Shown here in pieces: positions 25,448-35,716 of a DNA stretch of 64,000 nucleotides; the stretch's first letter is position 1; each line of letters starts with the position of its first letter. The position numbers and the translations under genes were made by a program. The notes under the pieces are model-generated. The model worked only from the letters and a program-made list of their open reading frames with translations, had not been told where the DNA came from and did no database searches. The DNA comes from Epichloe hybrida (Eukaryota; Ascomycota; Sordariomycetes; Hypocreales; Clavicipitaceae): NCBI GenBank assembly GCA_019022495.1, contig JAFEKR010000004.1, positions 62,001 through 126,000 on the forward strand, in the 5' to 3' direction.

Positions 25448-25715
25448 TATTATAGCTTATACTAAAAGGTTAAGAATAAAGTAATAGCTAAGACTATTAT
25501 AGTTATTACTAAATAAATACTAGCTAGGGGCAGGTATATAAAGGTTTTAATCTCTAACCTAGCACTAATAATATATAGTCTTTAATAAATACCTTGCTTT
25601 ATAAGCACGTAGCTATCTTATAGCTAGCTAGCCTCTTTGTTATTTGCATAGCCTAAAGGTTCTCTAAAGACCTGCTTCGATAAACATCCTATCTTTGACC
25701 TCTGCGCTCCTGACA
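25448..25715 (-). repeat. right LTR (5' LTR of the minus-strand gypsy element)
   Basis: About 268 bases. Its start has decayed from TGTCATGG to TATTATAG while its end keeps TGACA. The two LTRs therefore each preserve one intact terminus, which lets the original TGTCA...TGACA ends be inferred. Confidence 0.85.
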
Positions 25716-25909
25716 TTTTAATAGTCCTAATAACCTTAATGCCTTAGATTCTAGTAATATAAAGGAAGAATCTAATAATAACTAGAATAAGTTACTTTTA
25801 TATATAGTTTATATAGTAGAGATACCTTGTTTAATTTTCCTTGTGTTATTCTAGACTATTTATATGCCTTAGGCTACTACGTTAATGCCTTAGGCCACTC
25901 TAGGCAGCA

Positions 25910-25947
25910 GCGTGCAGGGGACACGACTTTTGACTTGGACATCCGTA
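25910..25947 (-). repeat. right terminal inverted repeat
   Basis: 38 bases, perfect reverse complement of 17495-17532, ending ...GACATCCGTA. Confidence 0.9.
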
Positions 25948-27587
25948 TTTGCCTCGTGTTTCACATGCATAACATCATGTCTTTGACAGCGATGTTAACA
26001 TGAAGAATAAAGGCAGAGGTAAATAGGCTAAGTAAGTTACCTGGCATATACTCCGTACGTAATATACACTATGATAAGGGTATGTAAATGCATTTGCTGT
26101 GGTTTTACTCCGTACTAAGCATTTTATCAGGGCATGCTATTAGTAATAATTCGTACACTGCTATATTATAGGCACTTCTTGCTAGGTATATTAAGGCCTC
26201 ATCGCGGACAAGGGGGATACAGCAACTTCACAAAGGACAGACACAATCCGGATGGCAGACAGACTATTAACGCCGTCCCGCGCTGCAAGTGCTTGATCGG
26301 AGATTATTCTCGCCTTTAGACTTTGATTTCTTAGCCTGGCTGAAGTGAGTGCAGCCACCAGGTATTCGACACGTGTGATAGGCTGACTGGACTAGACGCT
26401 CACGAACATTCCCGAGAATGGATTGGCGCACGAACTATGTACAGTACAAGACCAGGGTGGTTTAGCCAATCATGTGCCTCTAGCGACGACGTGATTTATG
26501 TAATTTCTACATACATACGGATTACGTCCACTTTGGCAGTAGGTATATCAGGTAGATCTACGGAGTAGATACCTTACTACGTGTGAAAAGGAATGAATGG
26601 GTCTTTCTGCTTGCTCCCTCACGACTGCCCAAGGGATAAGTGAGCTTCGGAGCATAACCCAAAATCACAGACAACCTGACCACTCGATTCTGGTCTTTTC
26701 CTCTTTGGGTCAACAATTTAAGACTCTTTCATTCTTCCCCATCCCCCAAATCTGCCAAGTTCTCACAACCTGATCGTCGATCAAGATAACGGCAATCTTA
26801 TGTAGACACACTGTCCGGACATGGACAGCATGGCATGCATTCAACTACGTGACTATTTCCTTTACTCACTTTAGCCACAACCAATCAGCTTCCCAGGCTG
26901 CTATTAGCGACCACAGGGCTGGAACGAGACAGGGCATCATTGAGGGCCGAGATCTTCCAACTTGGAGGGGGCAAAGGCAGTGACTTATCTGGCAGTAGCG
27001 GCGACAGACAACAGATAGATCATTCCATTGATGACAAGTCTCTCGGACGATTAGCCATAATTCTTTATTTCTTTTATCAAACGGATGCTCAATCCATCGA
27101 AATTTACTTTTGATTACAGAGCCACTCGACCGAGGATTTCAAAATGCAAGGTAATTTCTCAGCGTGCGTATTCACCGCTAGACTCAACGAAGTGGTCATG
27201 CGGAGAAGCGACAGAGAATTAATGCCAGGTCGGCATTTTCCAAACACCACTGCTTGATGATCGATACCGAAGAGCAAGCGCAGAGAGATGTTAGCGAGTA
27301 AATTAAGACGGAACAACGCTTGGGGCATTGCTTCCTTGCAACCTGCGCCCGAGGTTCCAATACTGCGCAGATCTTGGCCCATAATAATCATGGTTCATTT
27401 TGTGCTTGAATCCAACCTCGCAACGGCATGTGAAGAAGTCCATTACCGCCCCAAGTCTAAGCCTTCTGCCAATACAGAAGAAGACTTTCTCTGAGTGCCT
27501 TTGTAAGTGCGAGTATGGCTCACAGAATGGCGATGTCTGCATACTTAAACTCCGCTAATATTGGCAGCATATAGCAAGGCATTCAAT
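25948..27587. other. intergenic region with no recognisable gene
   Basis: Composition returns to normal at the TIR. Several TACTCCGTAC-like motifs occur (near 26050, 26108, 26515, 26558). Short open frames, the longest about 95 codons on the minus strand at 27104-27391, have no domain content. The last few hundred bases should hold the 3' UTR of the methyltransferase gene. Confidence 0.5.
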
Positions 27588-28517
27588 TCAGTCAGTTGAG
27601 GCATTTGTCAGGCTGTCCCCGTCAACTGCAGGCTTCCTGGCACTGATAGCAACATATCTCCAGTACTTCTGCGCGTAGTACCCTCTCGCGCCTCCGATTG
27701 CATTGACAAAGTATTTCTCGAGGCGCAAAAATATGATGATGTAGTACGGTATTGCGGCTATGATCCAAAAAAGTCGCAGCATCGGTCGAACGTTCTCGGA
27801 GTAGTCGTGCTCTTCAACGTTTACAAAGCCCGCCTCCTCAAGAAGCTGTTTGTAATACCCGCGCTTGGCGCGCTGCCACGTCGGCATAGCACCATACTCG
27901 CTGACTTCCTTCATGAGCTTGGCAAGTGTCTTTCCAATTTCTTCGTCTGACTTGTAGTCATGGTCGTACTCGTGCATGGCGACGTGGCCGCCGGGTCGAA
28001 GGATGCGGTAGAATCCTTTCAATACCTCCAAGGGATCTGTGGCGTGGACGAGAGTCTCCATTGTGTAGACCCCATCAAAACTCTCCGTTTGCAAGGTTTC
28101 CAAATGGTGGTAATCCATTTTCTGAACTGATACAAGAGAGCCAAGCTCACCAGACCGAGAGACGTTACGCTTTGCTTTGGCCAGGTGATGATCCATGACA
28201 TCTATGGCGGTCACTCGCAGGCCATGGCTGGCCATGTACAAAGCAACATGGCCAACTCCGCAGCCGGCGTCCAAGACCTGCGAGCCGGGAGGAACATCGA
28301 GAAGCCTGTACAACTTTTCTTCCATCCTGCGCAGAGGACCATTCAGTGGAAACATGAAGTACGTGTCTTTTTCCCAGTACCCAAAGTGGCGCGTGTTCCC
28401 CAAAAGAAGCCAATAGCCAAGTCGCGATTCGAACGACTTGTAGAGACTCTGCAGTCCAGGATTATCATTGATGATTGGCTTCGGGTCGGTCGCCGGAGTC
28501 TTCGGCGAAGTAGACAT
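27588..28517 (-). CDS. SAM-dependent class I methyltransferase, Erg6/UbiE-like
   Basis: Single open exon, 309 residues from the ATG at 28517 (MSTSPKTP). The frame is open for another 42 codons to an ATG at 28643, but that extension is not needed for the fold. Residues about 81-89 (VLDAGCGVG) are the glycine-rich SAM motif I; VTAIDVMDHHLAKAKRNV supplies the acidic motif after strand 2; FDGVYTMETLVHATDP and RILRPGGHVAMHEYDHD are post-motif regions typical of methyltransferase type 11 and sterol/quinone methyltransferases. A hydrophobic stretch near the C-terminus (LFWIIAAIPYYIIIFLRL) could anchor it to a membrane, which suits a lipid substrate. It is shorter than true sterol C-24 methyltransferase (about 380 aa) and lacks its hallmark N-terminal YEYGWG-type motif, so the substrate is left open. 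Confidence 0.8.
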   Translation of the reverse strand: MSTSPKTPATDPKPIINDNPGLQSLYKSFESRLGYWLLLGNTRHFGYWEKDTYFMFPLNGPLRRMEEKLYRLLDVPPGSQVLDAGCGVGHVALYMASHGLRVTAIDVMDHHLAKAKRNVSRSGELGSLVSVQKMDYHHLETLQTESFDGVYTMETLVHATDPLEVLKGFYRILRPGGHVAMHEYDHDYKSDEEIGKTLAKLMKEVSEYGAMPTWQRAKRGYYKQLLEEAGFVNVEEHDYSENVRPMLRLFWIIAAIPYYIIIFLRLEKYFVNAIGGARGYYAQKYWRYVAISARKPAVDGDSLTNASTD

Positions 28518-29421
28518 GGTGACAGACAAGAATAAAGCCGCTGGCCCTGGAAATAGATGAGACAAAAATCGAGAGGTAGCCCAAGAGGCGGGTTGCGGGG
28601 GTGAATCGCGGTTCAATCGTTTGAGCGCTAGAAACGGAAACAAACTGGTTTTATGAAGAAGAGTTCGGTGATATCGCTTCGTCGTAAGATTTGCATCAGG
28701 GGCGACGTTGAATTTGCTGACAGTACGGAGCGCAGTTGCTGCGTGTCTCTTTACATAGCCAGCTGCGTTGATGTACTTACAGGGATTTGGAGTGGTGGCT
28801 CAACTACGGCAAAGCACGGCTGGTCGGAAATGGCCAGGAGGGAGTCGAGCCAATCAGCTATTAACCTCGGGAGCGAGCTCGACAGGGACTAGGATAAGTG
28901 GGAACCTTGGACTACCACTGATTTATTTAGTGGCGCTTAATCCCCTGTATTCTCTCGGTGTGACTCTGTAGTAGCGGTCAGTCCGCGCGGCTCAAATGCC
29001 TGTAGGAGGGGACTCGGCACCTGGTCATGTAGATTTGTAATAAAACAATTCAGGTACAGCTTCAGTTTCAACCTTATCAACTCTAAAGACAGCAACGCAC
29101 GACTACAGAAGCTAGCACTATAACAGCATTAGAATACGAGATCAGTGAATGTGAAATGGAGTTTTTGCTCTACTAACAGCTCGTGAGTCGGTTTTTTTTT
29201 TTTTTGTTCACATCAATTCTATTTGGGTCCATCCTCTTGCCGTTTATATCCGTACTAATTTATCCCATACTTCTGAGTCAAATTGATAGCTTGCCACAAC
29301 AATACTCTCTTCATTGAAATGTAAACAAATTCCGCTTTCGAAGTCTAAATGTTCGTTGATGTCCATACGGAATAGTATCTCTCGCCAGTGGTTGCATAAT
29401 GTCAGAACAGAGGTTTCGATG
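28518..29421. promoter_or_regulatory. methyltransferase promoter and 3' flank of the membrane-protein gene
   Basis: Both neighbours are on the minus strand, so this stretch holds the 5' region of the methyltransferase on its left and the terminator of the membrane-protein gene on its right. A T tract lies at about 29191-29204. No other gene seen. Confidence 0.45.
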
Positions 29422-31267
29422 TCATTTTATAAAGGGATAAAATTGATTGTTTGCCAGAAAAACGTTCTCTGGCTGTGATCGCAACGAAATGATGTCTTCC
29501 AGATAAATGTATAGATGAGAAAATATGTAAATGACGGTGAGGAAAAAGAGCAATGCTGTCCAGCGGAGAGATATCTCATGGTCGATGTCACGACCGGGAG
29601 ATAAGTTTTTCCAACGATGCAAGGTTGACAGCAGTTTCCGTTTAAAGCTTACTTTGCGAGATGCAGAGGGGTTGTTGCCGCTGTGAGTTCGCAAAACAGT
29701 CACTTGCCCTGCGAACAACGGCAATAAAGCAGCAATTCTGCCCGTTCCTGTAATGGACGGCTGAATCCCCGTCGGCGATAGGAGATGTGGCTGTTTTTCA
29801 ATCCGCGACTGAGACATCTTCTCCTTTTCCTGGTGGATCAGATCCCCAAGTCCCAAGATGTAATATAATGTAATGACAAGGGAGTACGCGGCGTGGTAGA
29901 CAGCACACATACGCCATAGGAGTAGTTCTGCTCTGCTTGCAAAGTGGAAATTCCAAGCGCCGAGAAACGAGAAGCAGAATGGTATTTGTACGACCAGTCC
30001 TAATAGAACCAAGAACCCTCGTGGCCGATACCAGATGTCTGAAGGCATTCGCTCCCATGCTGTGTTGTGTCTGCTTGGCAAACGCGTAAAAAGGGGCACA
30101 TGACATGCATGACTAAGATAGCTGAAATATTGCCATTGTTTGTCAAGATGAAACGAGCTCCTTTTCCAAATGAAATCCAATGGAGTATCGTGCCATTTGT
30201 CCTGCATATCTGGATGGGTCTGCATTGCATTGTCAATGAGCGCAACCAAGAGAAGTTATTTGTGGGCGAACGAAGCGCGCCATCGATTTGGTAAATGAGA
30301 CATTGTTCACTCACAGAAGTCATTGCAGTATTTCGGATATCCTGAAAGGATACACCATCACGAAGTCTGATGCGTGTTGATACTGTGACTTGTGGCTTTT
30401 GGAACCAGGCAAAGGACGTCGCCAGCATCATGACAGCAAATATAAGAGCTGTTAATTCAAGAGTCGTGATTGGTGTTCGAGATGCGAGTCGCGTCACCTC
30501 TGTCGTGATAAACCAGATAACCTGCCACAATACAAGGATTCTTCAAGGGAACAACTCACGTTAGTAAGGCTCAATTAGACGATGAATGTATGATGGTATT
30601 CTTACTTCGATAAACTGTCACTAGAGCTTGTGGCCTTAATGTCCCGTTCCTTCAATGAGGGGATGTCGATAAATCCATGTTCGATGAGGTATAGCAATTG
30701 TTTCGCGTTGACGGGAATGCCATGTTCGGTGGGAACACCTTGTTCTTCACAGTTGGACATGATTCGAAAACCGCCCATATCGGCATAAAACCCATGCGTA
30801 ATGGACCATCTGCTGTCGCTGTCATCTGAAACAATTCTTCTAAATTCCTGTGATACGAAGCAAGGTATGTCAGTGGTCAAGTCTTGATAACCAAGAGAAG
30901 TCGATTCCGGATTTGGATCCCAACATGCCTTCACACTCCTCCTGGCGCTACTCCACTGACCCAAAGCAAGGGCAAATAGCAAGTCAGGGCCTAGAAAACC
31001 AATCATGGCTAAATTGAACTTATCGATGACCCAATGGTGAAGGCGATCTCTGGGCGCTGGAACATTCGGGTATGTAGAGATCCAAACACACAGGACAATA
31101 GTGATGACGCTGGAGTATATGATATCAAGTGTGCTGCGGTCTTTGCTTGGGCCAATCCATCCCACAATGGTGTTGTTGCTAGTATCTTTGAAGGAATGAT
31201 TGCTGCTGGTGACTATTTTAACTGCAGAGGAAGCTAGGCCGTCGAGGTGGTCTAACTCTGTCGACAT
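29422..31267 (-). CDS. fungal multi-pass membrane protein, three exons
   Basis: Exons 31267-30606, 30540-30315 and 30219-29422, with introns of 65 bases (GTAAGA...TTGAAG) and 95 bases (GTGAGT...ATGCAG), join in phase to 561 residues. ATG 31312 would add 15 residues. Hydrophobic segments include LDIIYSSVITIVLCVWIS, FNLAMIGFLGPDLLFALAL, ALIFAVMMLATSFAWF, GFLVLLGLVVQIPFCFSFLGAW, MCAVYHAAYSLVITLYYILGL and LRWTALLFFLTVIYIFSHLYIYL, so six or more spans are likely. The pattern of an early TCxWISxxPN-like helix, GPxxLxxxAxxQW, an xxxHGFYADMGGF segment, and WQVIWFITxEVTRLxxxTPITTLELT belongs to a large family of uncharacterised fungal transmembrane proteins that is often expanded and variable between strains. 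No function is assigned. Confidence 0.75.
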
Positions 31268-32296
31268 GGTCAAAAGCTTTTGTGATTCGGTATGACCAAC
31301 AGACAGCCTCATGAAGACGGCATTGCCGGATAGTTATATATATAGAGTCTTGCGTTACGAGTAGCTACTTATGCGTGGTAGTAGTGACTCTCGATGCGTT
31401 GGGACGTAGGACTCTGATAGCTCCATATTGTTGGCCCCCTTCCAATGCATGTGATTGCAAGACGAACATGATTAATTGGTGTACACGAAATATAAGCGCC
31501 GCCGTCAGCTCCCGTCTTCACGAGCCAGTCAGAACAGATTTTTCGTTTGCCTCTGTTGCAAGAAAGAAAAAAAGAGGCGCATGTCGCAAGGCATGTAGGG
31601 GACAACAAGCGCAGAAATAAGTGGCAGTCGTCGTCCGTCGTGGGATTGTGCAGTAGTAAGTGGGGTTGACAAGCCATCTAGCGAATTACGGCGCCGGCGC
31701 GTAGTAGTGCCATGTCTAGCCGTTCAAAACAACCAGATTGGTGTCGCGGGGCATCAGTGCAGATGATGCCGAACGCCGTGGCCATGTTGGGAAGAGCCAT
31801 CTAGGCGCCTTGGGAGAGATCAGCAATGGCGGCCGCTAGACAACATGACGCAGAATGGGTGACAAGTAATGGCAGTCTTTGAGTAAGCTACTCTCGTCAA
31901 GAGTCGAAAGTCAAAGCGAGGCTCGCAGATAGGGTTCCCGCGGGTTCTGTTGCTTGTTTGGTCTCCTCCCGTGTCGCAGAGAGTGAGAGGAAGCTGAGCC
32001 AAAAGCTACGGACTATGTACGGAGTAGCAAGTTCATATTTTGCCAGTTAGTCATAGCTCCACTTCATGTCACCCCACCACGAAACGAGAAGTCGCGCCTG
32101 TTTGTAACGTCCAAACATCACAGGCTGCGAGCTACAATTGAACTTGACCGAGCTGGGAGCAATCGACAGATAGACCGCAGCTGTATATCTACCTCAAGAG
32201 CTATCGCATTATCGTAAGCGAGGCGTTTATTATTTTGCCACCATCGACTATCATCGTGCCACGTATCTGCGGTTCGATCCATCCAGCCGAGCAGTC
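31268..32296. promoter_or_regulatory. divergent promoter region, membrane protein (-) and SPC34 (+)
   Basis: The two genes are transcribed away from each other from this 1-kb stretch. A TATATATATA run at about 31335-31344 lies some 70 bases upstream of the minus-strand start. A TATGTACGGAGTAGC motif occurs near 32015. No convincing coding region. Confidence 0.5.
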
Positions 32297-33104
32297 ATGT
32301 CGATTCTATCGGGCCATTTGGAGCAAATTGCCTACTCTTGTCAAGGAATTGACGCACTACCGTAAAGAAACAGCCTTGCCCCGCATAGCGACTCAATAGC
32401 TCACTTCTCTCGTCAGGTTTCCTCCACCCAAGATATTTACGAACGCCTTGCTATCAAACCACGATATTACATCATTGATCAGGGATACGGAAGCCCACGA
32501 GCGAGCGCTCTTTTCCGTCCCGCCACCACCACCCCCTGCTACTCAGAACATTCGAAGCGCCGAGCAAGAATCCAAATCCACGAGCCGACGCCAAACCGTC
32601 TTCAATGTAACATCTGGCGAGGTAACCACCGGGCCGCCTACCCGCGGTGCCAGCATTCCTCGTCGTCACACGGCCGTTGCCGCGGTCCTCGGTGGTGAAA
32701 TGCATTCTCAGATTAGAAGAGGGGAAGTCGACCGAAAAGGAGATGTCGATGTCGAGGTATTGCTTCGGGGGGCAGAGAAACTATGTGGCGTCTATGAACT
32801 GCCTGGAGCCAGGGATCGTATTTCGTCATTAAGAAACCAACACCGCAATGGGAAGAACACTTTGGCATACTATGAAGCTAAAGTTACCGAGCAAAATGAG
32901 CAGTTGGCCAGTATGAACAAGGGCTGGATGGACGACGACGACGACGACGATGTTACGGGAGCAGGGGATGGAAGCGAACTGTGGACAGAGGACGACCTCC
33001 GCAGAGAAGAAGCCGAGGCCAAAGAACTGGAAATCAAGAAAAGAGATCTACAGGCCAGATTGCTACAGATGGAAAAGGACTTAGGAGGTCTGATGAATAT
33101 GTGA
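32297..33104 (+). CDS. SPC34: DASH complex subunit Spc34
   Basis: Two exons, 32297-32361 and 32417-33104, separated by a 55-base intron (GTAAAG...CGTCAG), encode 250 residues. The join gives CQGIDALPFPPPKIFTNALLSNHDITSLIRDTE, with the LPFPPPKIFTNALL core of fungal Spc34. The C-terminal half is charged and helical (EEAEAKELEIKKRDLQARLLQMEKDL), a coiled coil, preceded by a seven-Asp run. Spc34 is part of the DASH/Dam1 ring that couples kinetochores to microtubule plus ends and acts in the nucleus at mitosis. The first exon is only 21 codons long, so a gene finder could miss it and start at the internal ATG 32448. Length is normal for filamentous fungi. Confidence 0.88.
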
Positions 33105-33274
33105 TGATGAAGTACTACTATCAATTCGACGGTACTCAAGGGACAACGCCTGGAATTCGCAATACCAAAGTATTCGTTGCTTTTTTGTATTCAGTTTACG
33201 ACGCACAGGTACCATCTGTGCATCTGCCAGAAGAGCCAATATTACATGTCGATACACCCACGATGCACCCACGT

Positions 33275-33917
33275 CGTCCTTGGCTTGCACGAAATAGCCG
33301 AGAAATTCGGACACATCAGCGGCACCATCCACCTCAAACTTGTCATTGATGATAAAAATCGGCACGCCTTTGAAGCCTCGCACATACGCCCCTCCGACCT
33401 CCCAGTCAACCCTGTGACCAGCCGGGTCTTTCTTCAACCACTCAAACGTATCGTTTCTCGCAATGCCCGCTGCCTCTGCCGATCTGGCCAAGTCCTCTGG
33501 TAACGTCGCCATTCTTTTCAAAGAACATGTCCTTGACTGCCGTGGCGACACGATCCTCCCTCTCGAGGCCCTTTGTCTAACCAGCTGAATTACACGATGG
33601 GAATCGCGAGTATTGCCGATACGCCCGCCAAAAGTAAAGTTGAAGCCCTCTTGTGCACCTAGTTAAGCCATACGTGCACGTTTGGATGTCAGTCTATCAG
33701 CGCCGAACTCAAGAACAGCGATGTCTGTAACTAAGGCAGATTCAGTAAGCTGGATAATATCAAGGCGGTATGCGTGCCATCGAATGTTGAACGTGGATGA
33801 GGAGCCTCCGGGTACGGTTTTGCGGTGGAAGGTGATGGCGCGCTCGAAACGCGCTCGGCCGAGGTAGCCGAAGGGACAGACTGCGTCTAATATGGTTGGT
33901 ACATTGAAAGCGGTCAT
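33275..33917 (-). pseudogene. broken DsbA/FrnE-like thioredoxin-fold oxidoreductase
   Basis: Minus-strand translation from the ATG at 33917 follows the FrnE/DsbA family: N-terminal strand and active-site region (DAVCPFGYLGRARFERAI), then RWHAYRLD, FGADRL, GFNFTFGGRIGNTRDSHRVIQL, and finally EDLARSAEAAGI...GVPIFIINDKFEVDGA, which contains the conserved cis-Pro before the last strand. Lesions: a TAA stop at 33663-33665 where Gln is typical (CAA to TAA); a short stretch between about 33501 and 33559 that matches the family only in another frame (VATAVKDMFFEKNGDVT), implying two compensating indels; and the active site CPxC changed to CPFG, losing the second cysteine. Family members act on disulfides or glutathione-linked substrates. 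The gene lies tail to tail with SPC34. Approximate right and left ends; no intron needed. Confidence 0.75.
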
Positions 33918-34204
33918 TTTTGCCCAGAAGCCTGGTTGCTAGACAAGCAACACAATGTCAACAACATAACATTTTCACGAGATAGCAGAGTAGCGCTGAC
34001 GCTGCATTCAAACGGATGACGAGGCAGCGTAACAACAACTGTCACAAGCAAACGATTTAGGACTGAGGGGGAGTTCCCATATTCTTCCAATAAACCAGAG
34101 TAGTCGAGCTAGAGGGGAAAGCAAATCTCATCTAGTATCCCAGGGTATCATGCAATGCTAATCAAAACGCCCAAAATGCCATGCACATACTCCTTCTGTC
34201 CGCC

Positions 34205-35299
34205 TCATGCAGGCGATCGACTCCGACGTCTGCCCGCCCTCTCACCTCTTGACCTATATTGTTCACGGTTCATCATACATGATCCTCTTCTCGGCCTGTA
34301 AAAGTCCCCCTTTTGATTAACTCTGAATCCTTGCCCAGCACTTGGTTCATCTCGTGACGCTTCTTCCCTCAACGACCTCGTCTCTGAAACATGCTCGTAC
34401 TGGACCGCTCTATCCCAGTCCTCCAGTTTCGTGAACGGACTCCTAAGCCATGCCCGAAGCTCGTGCAAGAACAACCTTGTATTGTCCCGGCCTAAAAAAT
34501 CGGACAGCATCTCTTCGGCCTGTCCGCCACTGCCCATAATGTCCACTGATTTGAGGATCGCAACGACGTACTCGAGCAGAAACTCGGCGTTGTTGGCGCG
34601 GCGCCGCTGTGCTTCAGTCATAGACGTGGACGAACCTTCCAGCTGGGAATTACTTTCATCGCCGTCGGGGGGTGACAGGAACGAGAAAACCCGGAGCTCT
34701 CGTCTTATCCACATCCTAGCGCGTGAAACTAATTCTGTATCCGTACAAAACATGTGCGATGTGAGTTCTCGATAGCGAGAAAGCCGGTTGGATCCGACGT
34801 GCTTGGAGTATCGTTGATGGCGGTAGACACTGCGACGAGTCGCAATCACGTCAGAGACGGCTGCTCGCCGGGCCTGTTGCCAAAATCGCCGGGGTCCTGA
34901 TCGCGGGCAGTTGAGCCGGGAGCGACGCGCATAGTCACCCGTGTAGAAGGATCGTGTGGACGATGAATTCGCGGCGGTGGTGGACGAGGACGTTGCAGCA
35001 GCTTCCTTCTGGTCGAAAAAGGTCGTTACTGGTGCATCGTTCGGCCCGTGTACGACCTTGACGACTCGTGCTTTGCAAAGAGGGCATTGGGGCGTTTCGA
35101 AGAGCCAGTTTGACACGCAGATGTAGTCGAAGTTACGGTGGCCGCATGGGAGAGCCTCGCATGGTTCTGTTACAATGTCGAGGCAGATGACGCAGCAGTC
35201 GGCGGTGGCGTCTTCTTCCCTCGCGGCTACCTCATCGAGAGTATTTTGCAGAATACGTTGCCGGAGATCGTTATCATTTTGGTCTTGTGATGGCTTCAT
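34205..35299 (-). CDS. RING-finger protein, probable E3 ubiquitin ligase
   Basis: Uninterrupted frame of 364 residues from ATG 35299 (MKPSQDQNDN). The same frame stays open to 35461, but the extra 54 residues overlap the promoter side and look non-coding. A RING domain spans residues about 35-78: Cys36-x2-Cys39, Cys52-x-His54, Asp58, Cys61, then Cys72-x2-Cys75 in a CPLCK knuckle. The position usually held by the second His or Cys of the third pair is Asp58 in HRNFDYIC, a variant I have seen in fungal RING proteins of this type. The rest is low-complexity Ser and Arg-rich sequence around a helical middle (ANNAEFLLEYVVAILKS) and an Arg/Ser-rich tail (GRRRSRSPA), reminiscent of Topors-like nuclear ligases. 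Substrate unknown. Confidence 0.75.
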   Translation of the reverse strand: MKPSQDQNDNDLRQRILQNTLDEVAAREEDATADCCVICLDIVTEPCEALPCGHRNFDYICVSNWLFETPQCPLCKARVVKVVHGPNDAPVTTFFDQKEAAATSSSTTAANSSSTRSFYTGDYARRSRLNCPRSGPRRFWQQARRAAVSDVIATRRSVYRHQRYSKHVGSNRLSRYRELTSHMFCTDTELVSRARMWIRRELRVFSFLSPPDGDESNSQLEGSSTSMTEAQRRRANNAEFLLEYVVAILKSVDIMGSGGQAEEMLSDFLGRDNTRLFLHELRAWLRSPFTKLEDWDRAVQYEHVSETRSLREEASRDEPSAGQGFRVNQKGDFYRPRRGSCMMNREQYRSRGERAGRRRSRSPA

Positions 35300-35716
35300 G
35301 GCAAGTTGAGAGAGGGGAAGAGCGAGCGTAAATGGCTTTGTCAAAGCAACCAGACATTTCAAAGTAAGATGATGAGCGAGATGGGTCTGCGAAAGAGGCC
35401 TGGTGGGGCTACTCAGTGCACCGTACTCCGTCCTCAGTGCGGATTCGACGCTGACGCCCACTGCGATGACGTAGAGCCCACTGTAGCCAACCCGCGTGCG
35501 CTGGGGCTAAATCTGGGCACCACCCCAGCCGCTTGACCTGTCAGACCAGACGCGTCTGGTTTTACGACGCGAACGTCCACTCCGTAGTTTGGTTTCAACT
35601 CATCTATGTAGCAGCAGGGCCCACTGCTTCATTGCTCAACAAGATTCTCTACAAAATTTTGTATATTTTTGTTTTTATGTAAGAGCTTGCCAAGTTGCAA
35701 CATCTGGCCTCTCAGC
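35300..35716. promoter_or_regulatory. divergent promoter, RING protein (-) and SLD2 (+)
   Basis: A 417-base stretch between divergent genes. It contains an ACTCCGT motif near 35425 and a TGACG element near 35466, which could bind bZIP factors. No gene seen. Confidence 0.45.

Larger units (their letters stand above)
17843..25715 (-). mobile_element. RIP-decayed Ty3/gypsy LTR retrotransposon
   Basis: A 7.9-kb element bounded by direct LTRs and flanked by the same five bases, TTTTA (17838-17842 and 25716-25720), a typical integrase-made target duplication. Minus-strand translation still shows pol, with stops and G-to-A changes. A reverse transcriptase segment at about 23124-23199 reads [14 protein letters not shown] (family GKLRxCIDYRGLN). 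At about 22865-22900 YLDN stands where the catalytic YLDD is expected. Integrase reads DFITRL...VILVI at about 21040-21110 and STAFYP at about 20820. The order from right to left (RT before integrase) fits gypsy. The purine tract complementary to 18115-18125 next to the left LTR is a suitable polypurine tract for a minus-strand element. No open frame survives. Confidence 0.9.
17495..25947. mobile_element. DNA transposon-like element with 38-bp TIRs, split by a gypsy element
   Basis: Positions 17495-17532 and 25910-25947 are perfect inverted repeats of 38 bases (TACGGATGTCCAAGTC... and its complement). The outermost bases on both sides are TA, so the element proper may start at CGGATG with a TA target duplication, as in Tc1/mariner-pogo-Fot1 elements. 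Once the nested LTR element (17843-25715) and one copy of its 5-bp duplication are removed, about 575 bases remain. That is too small for a transposase and suggests a MITE or a deleted derivative. The interior left of 17842 and right of 25721 is AT-rich and stop-laden, but the TIRs themselves keep CA and TG dinucleotides. No transposase motif was seen. Confidence 0.65.

Noticed and set aside
33640..33670. GTATGG...CTTAACTAG as an intron removing the pseudogene's stop
   Set aside because: Only about 15 bases from donor to acceptor, and the sequence on both sides aligns to the family without a gap.
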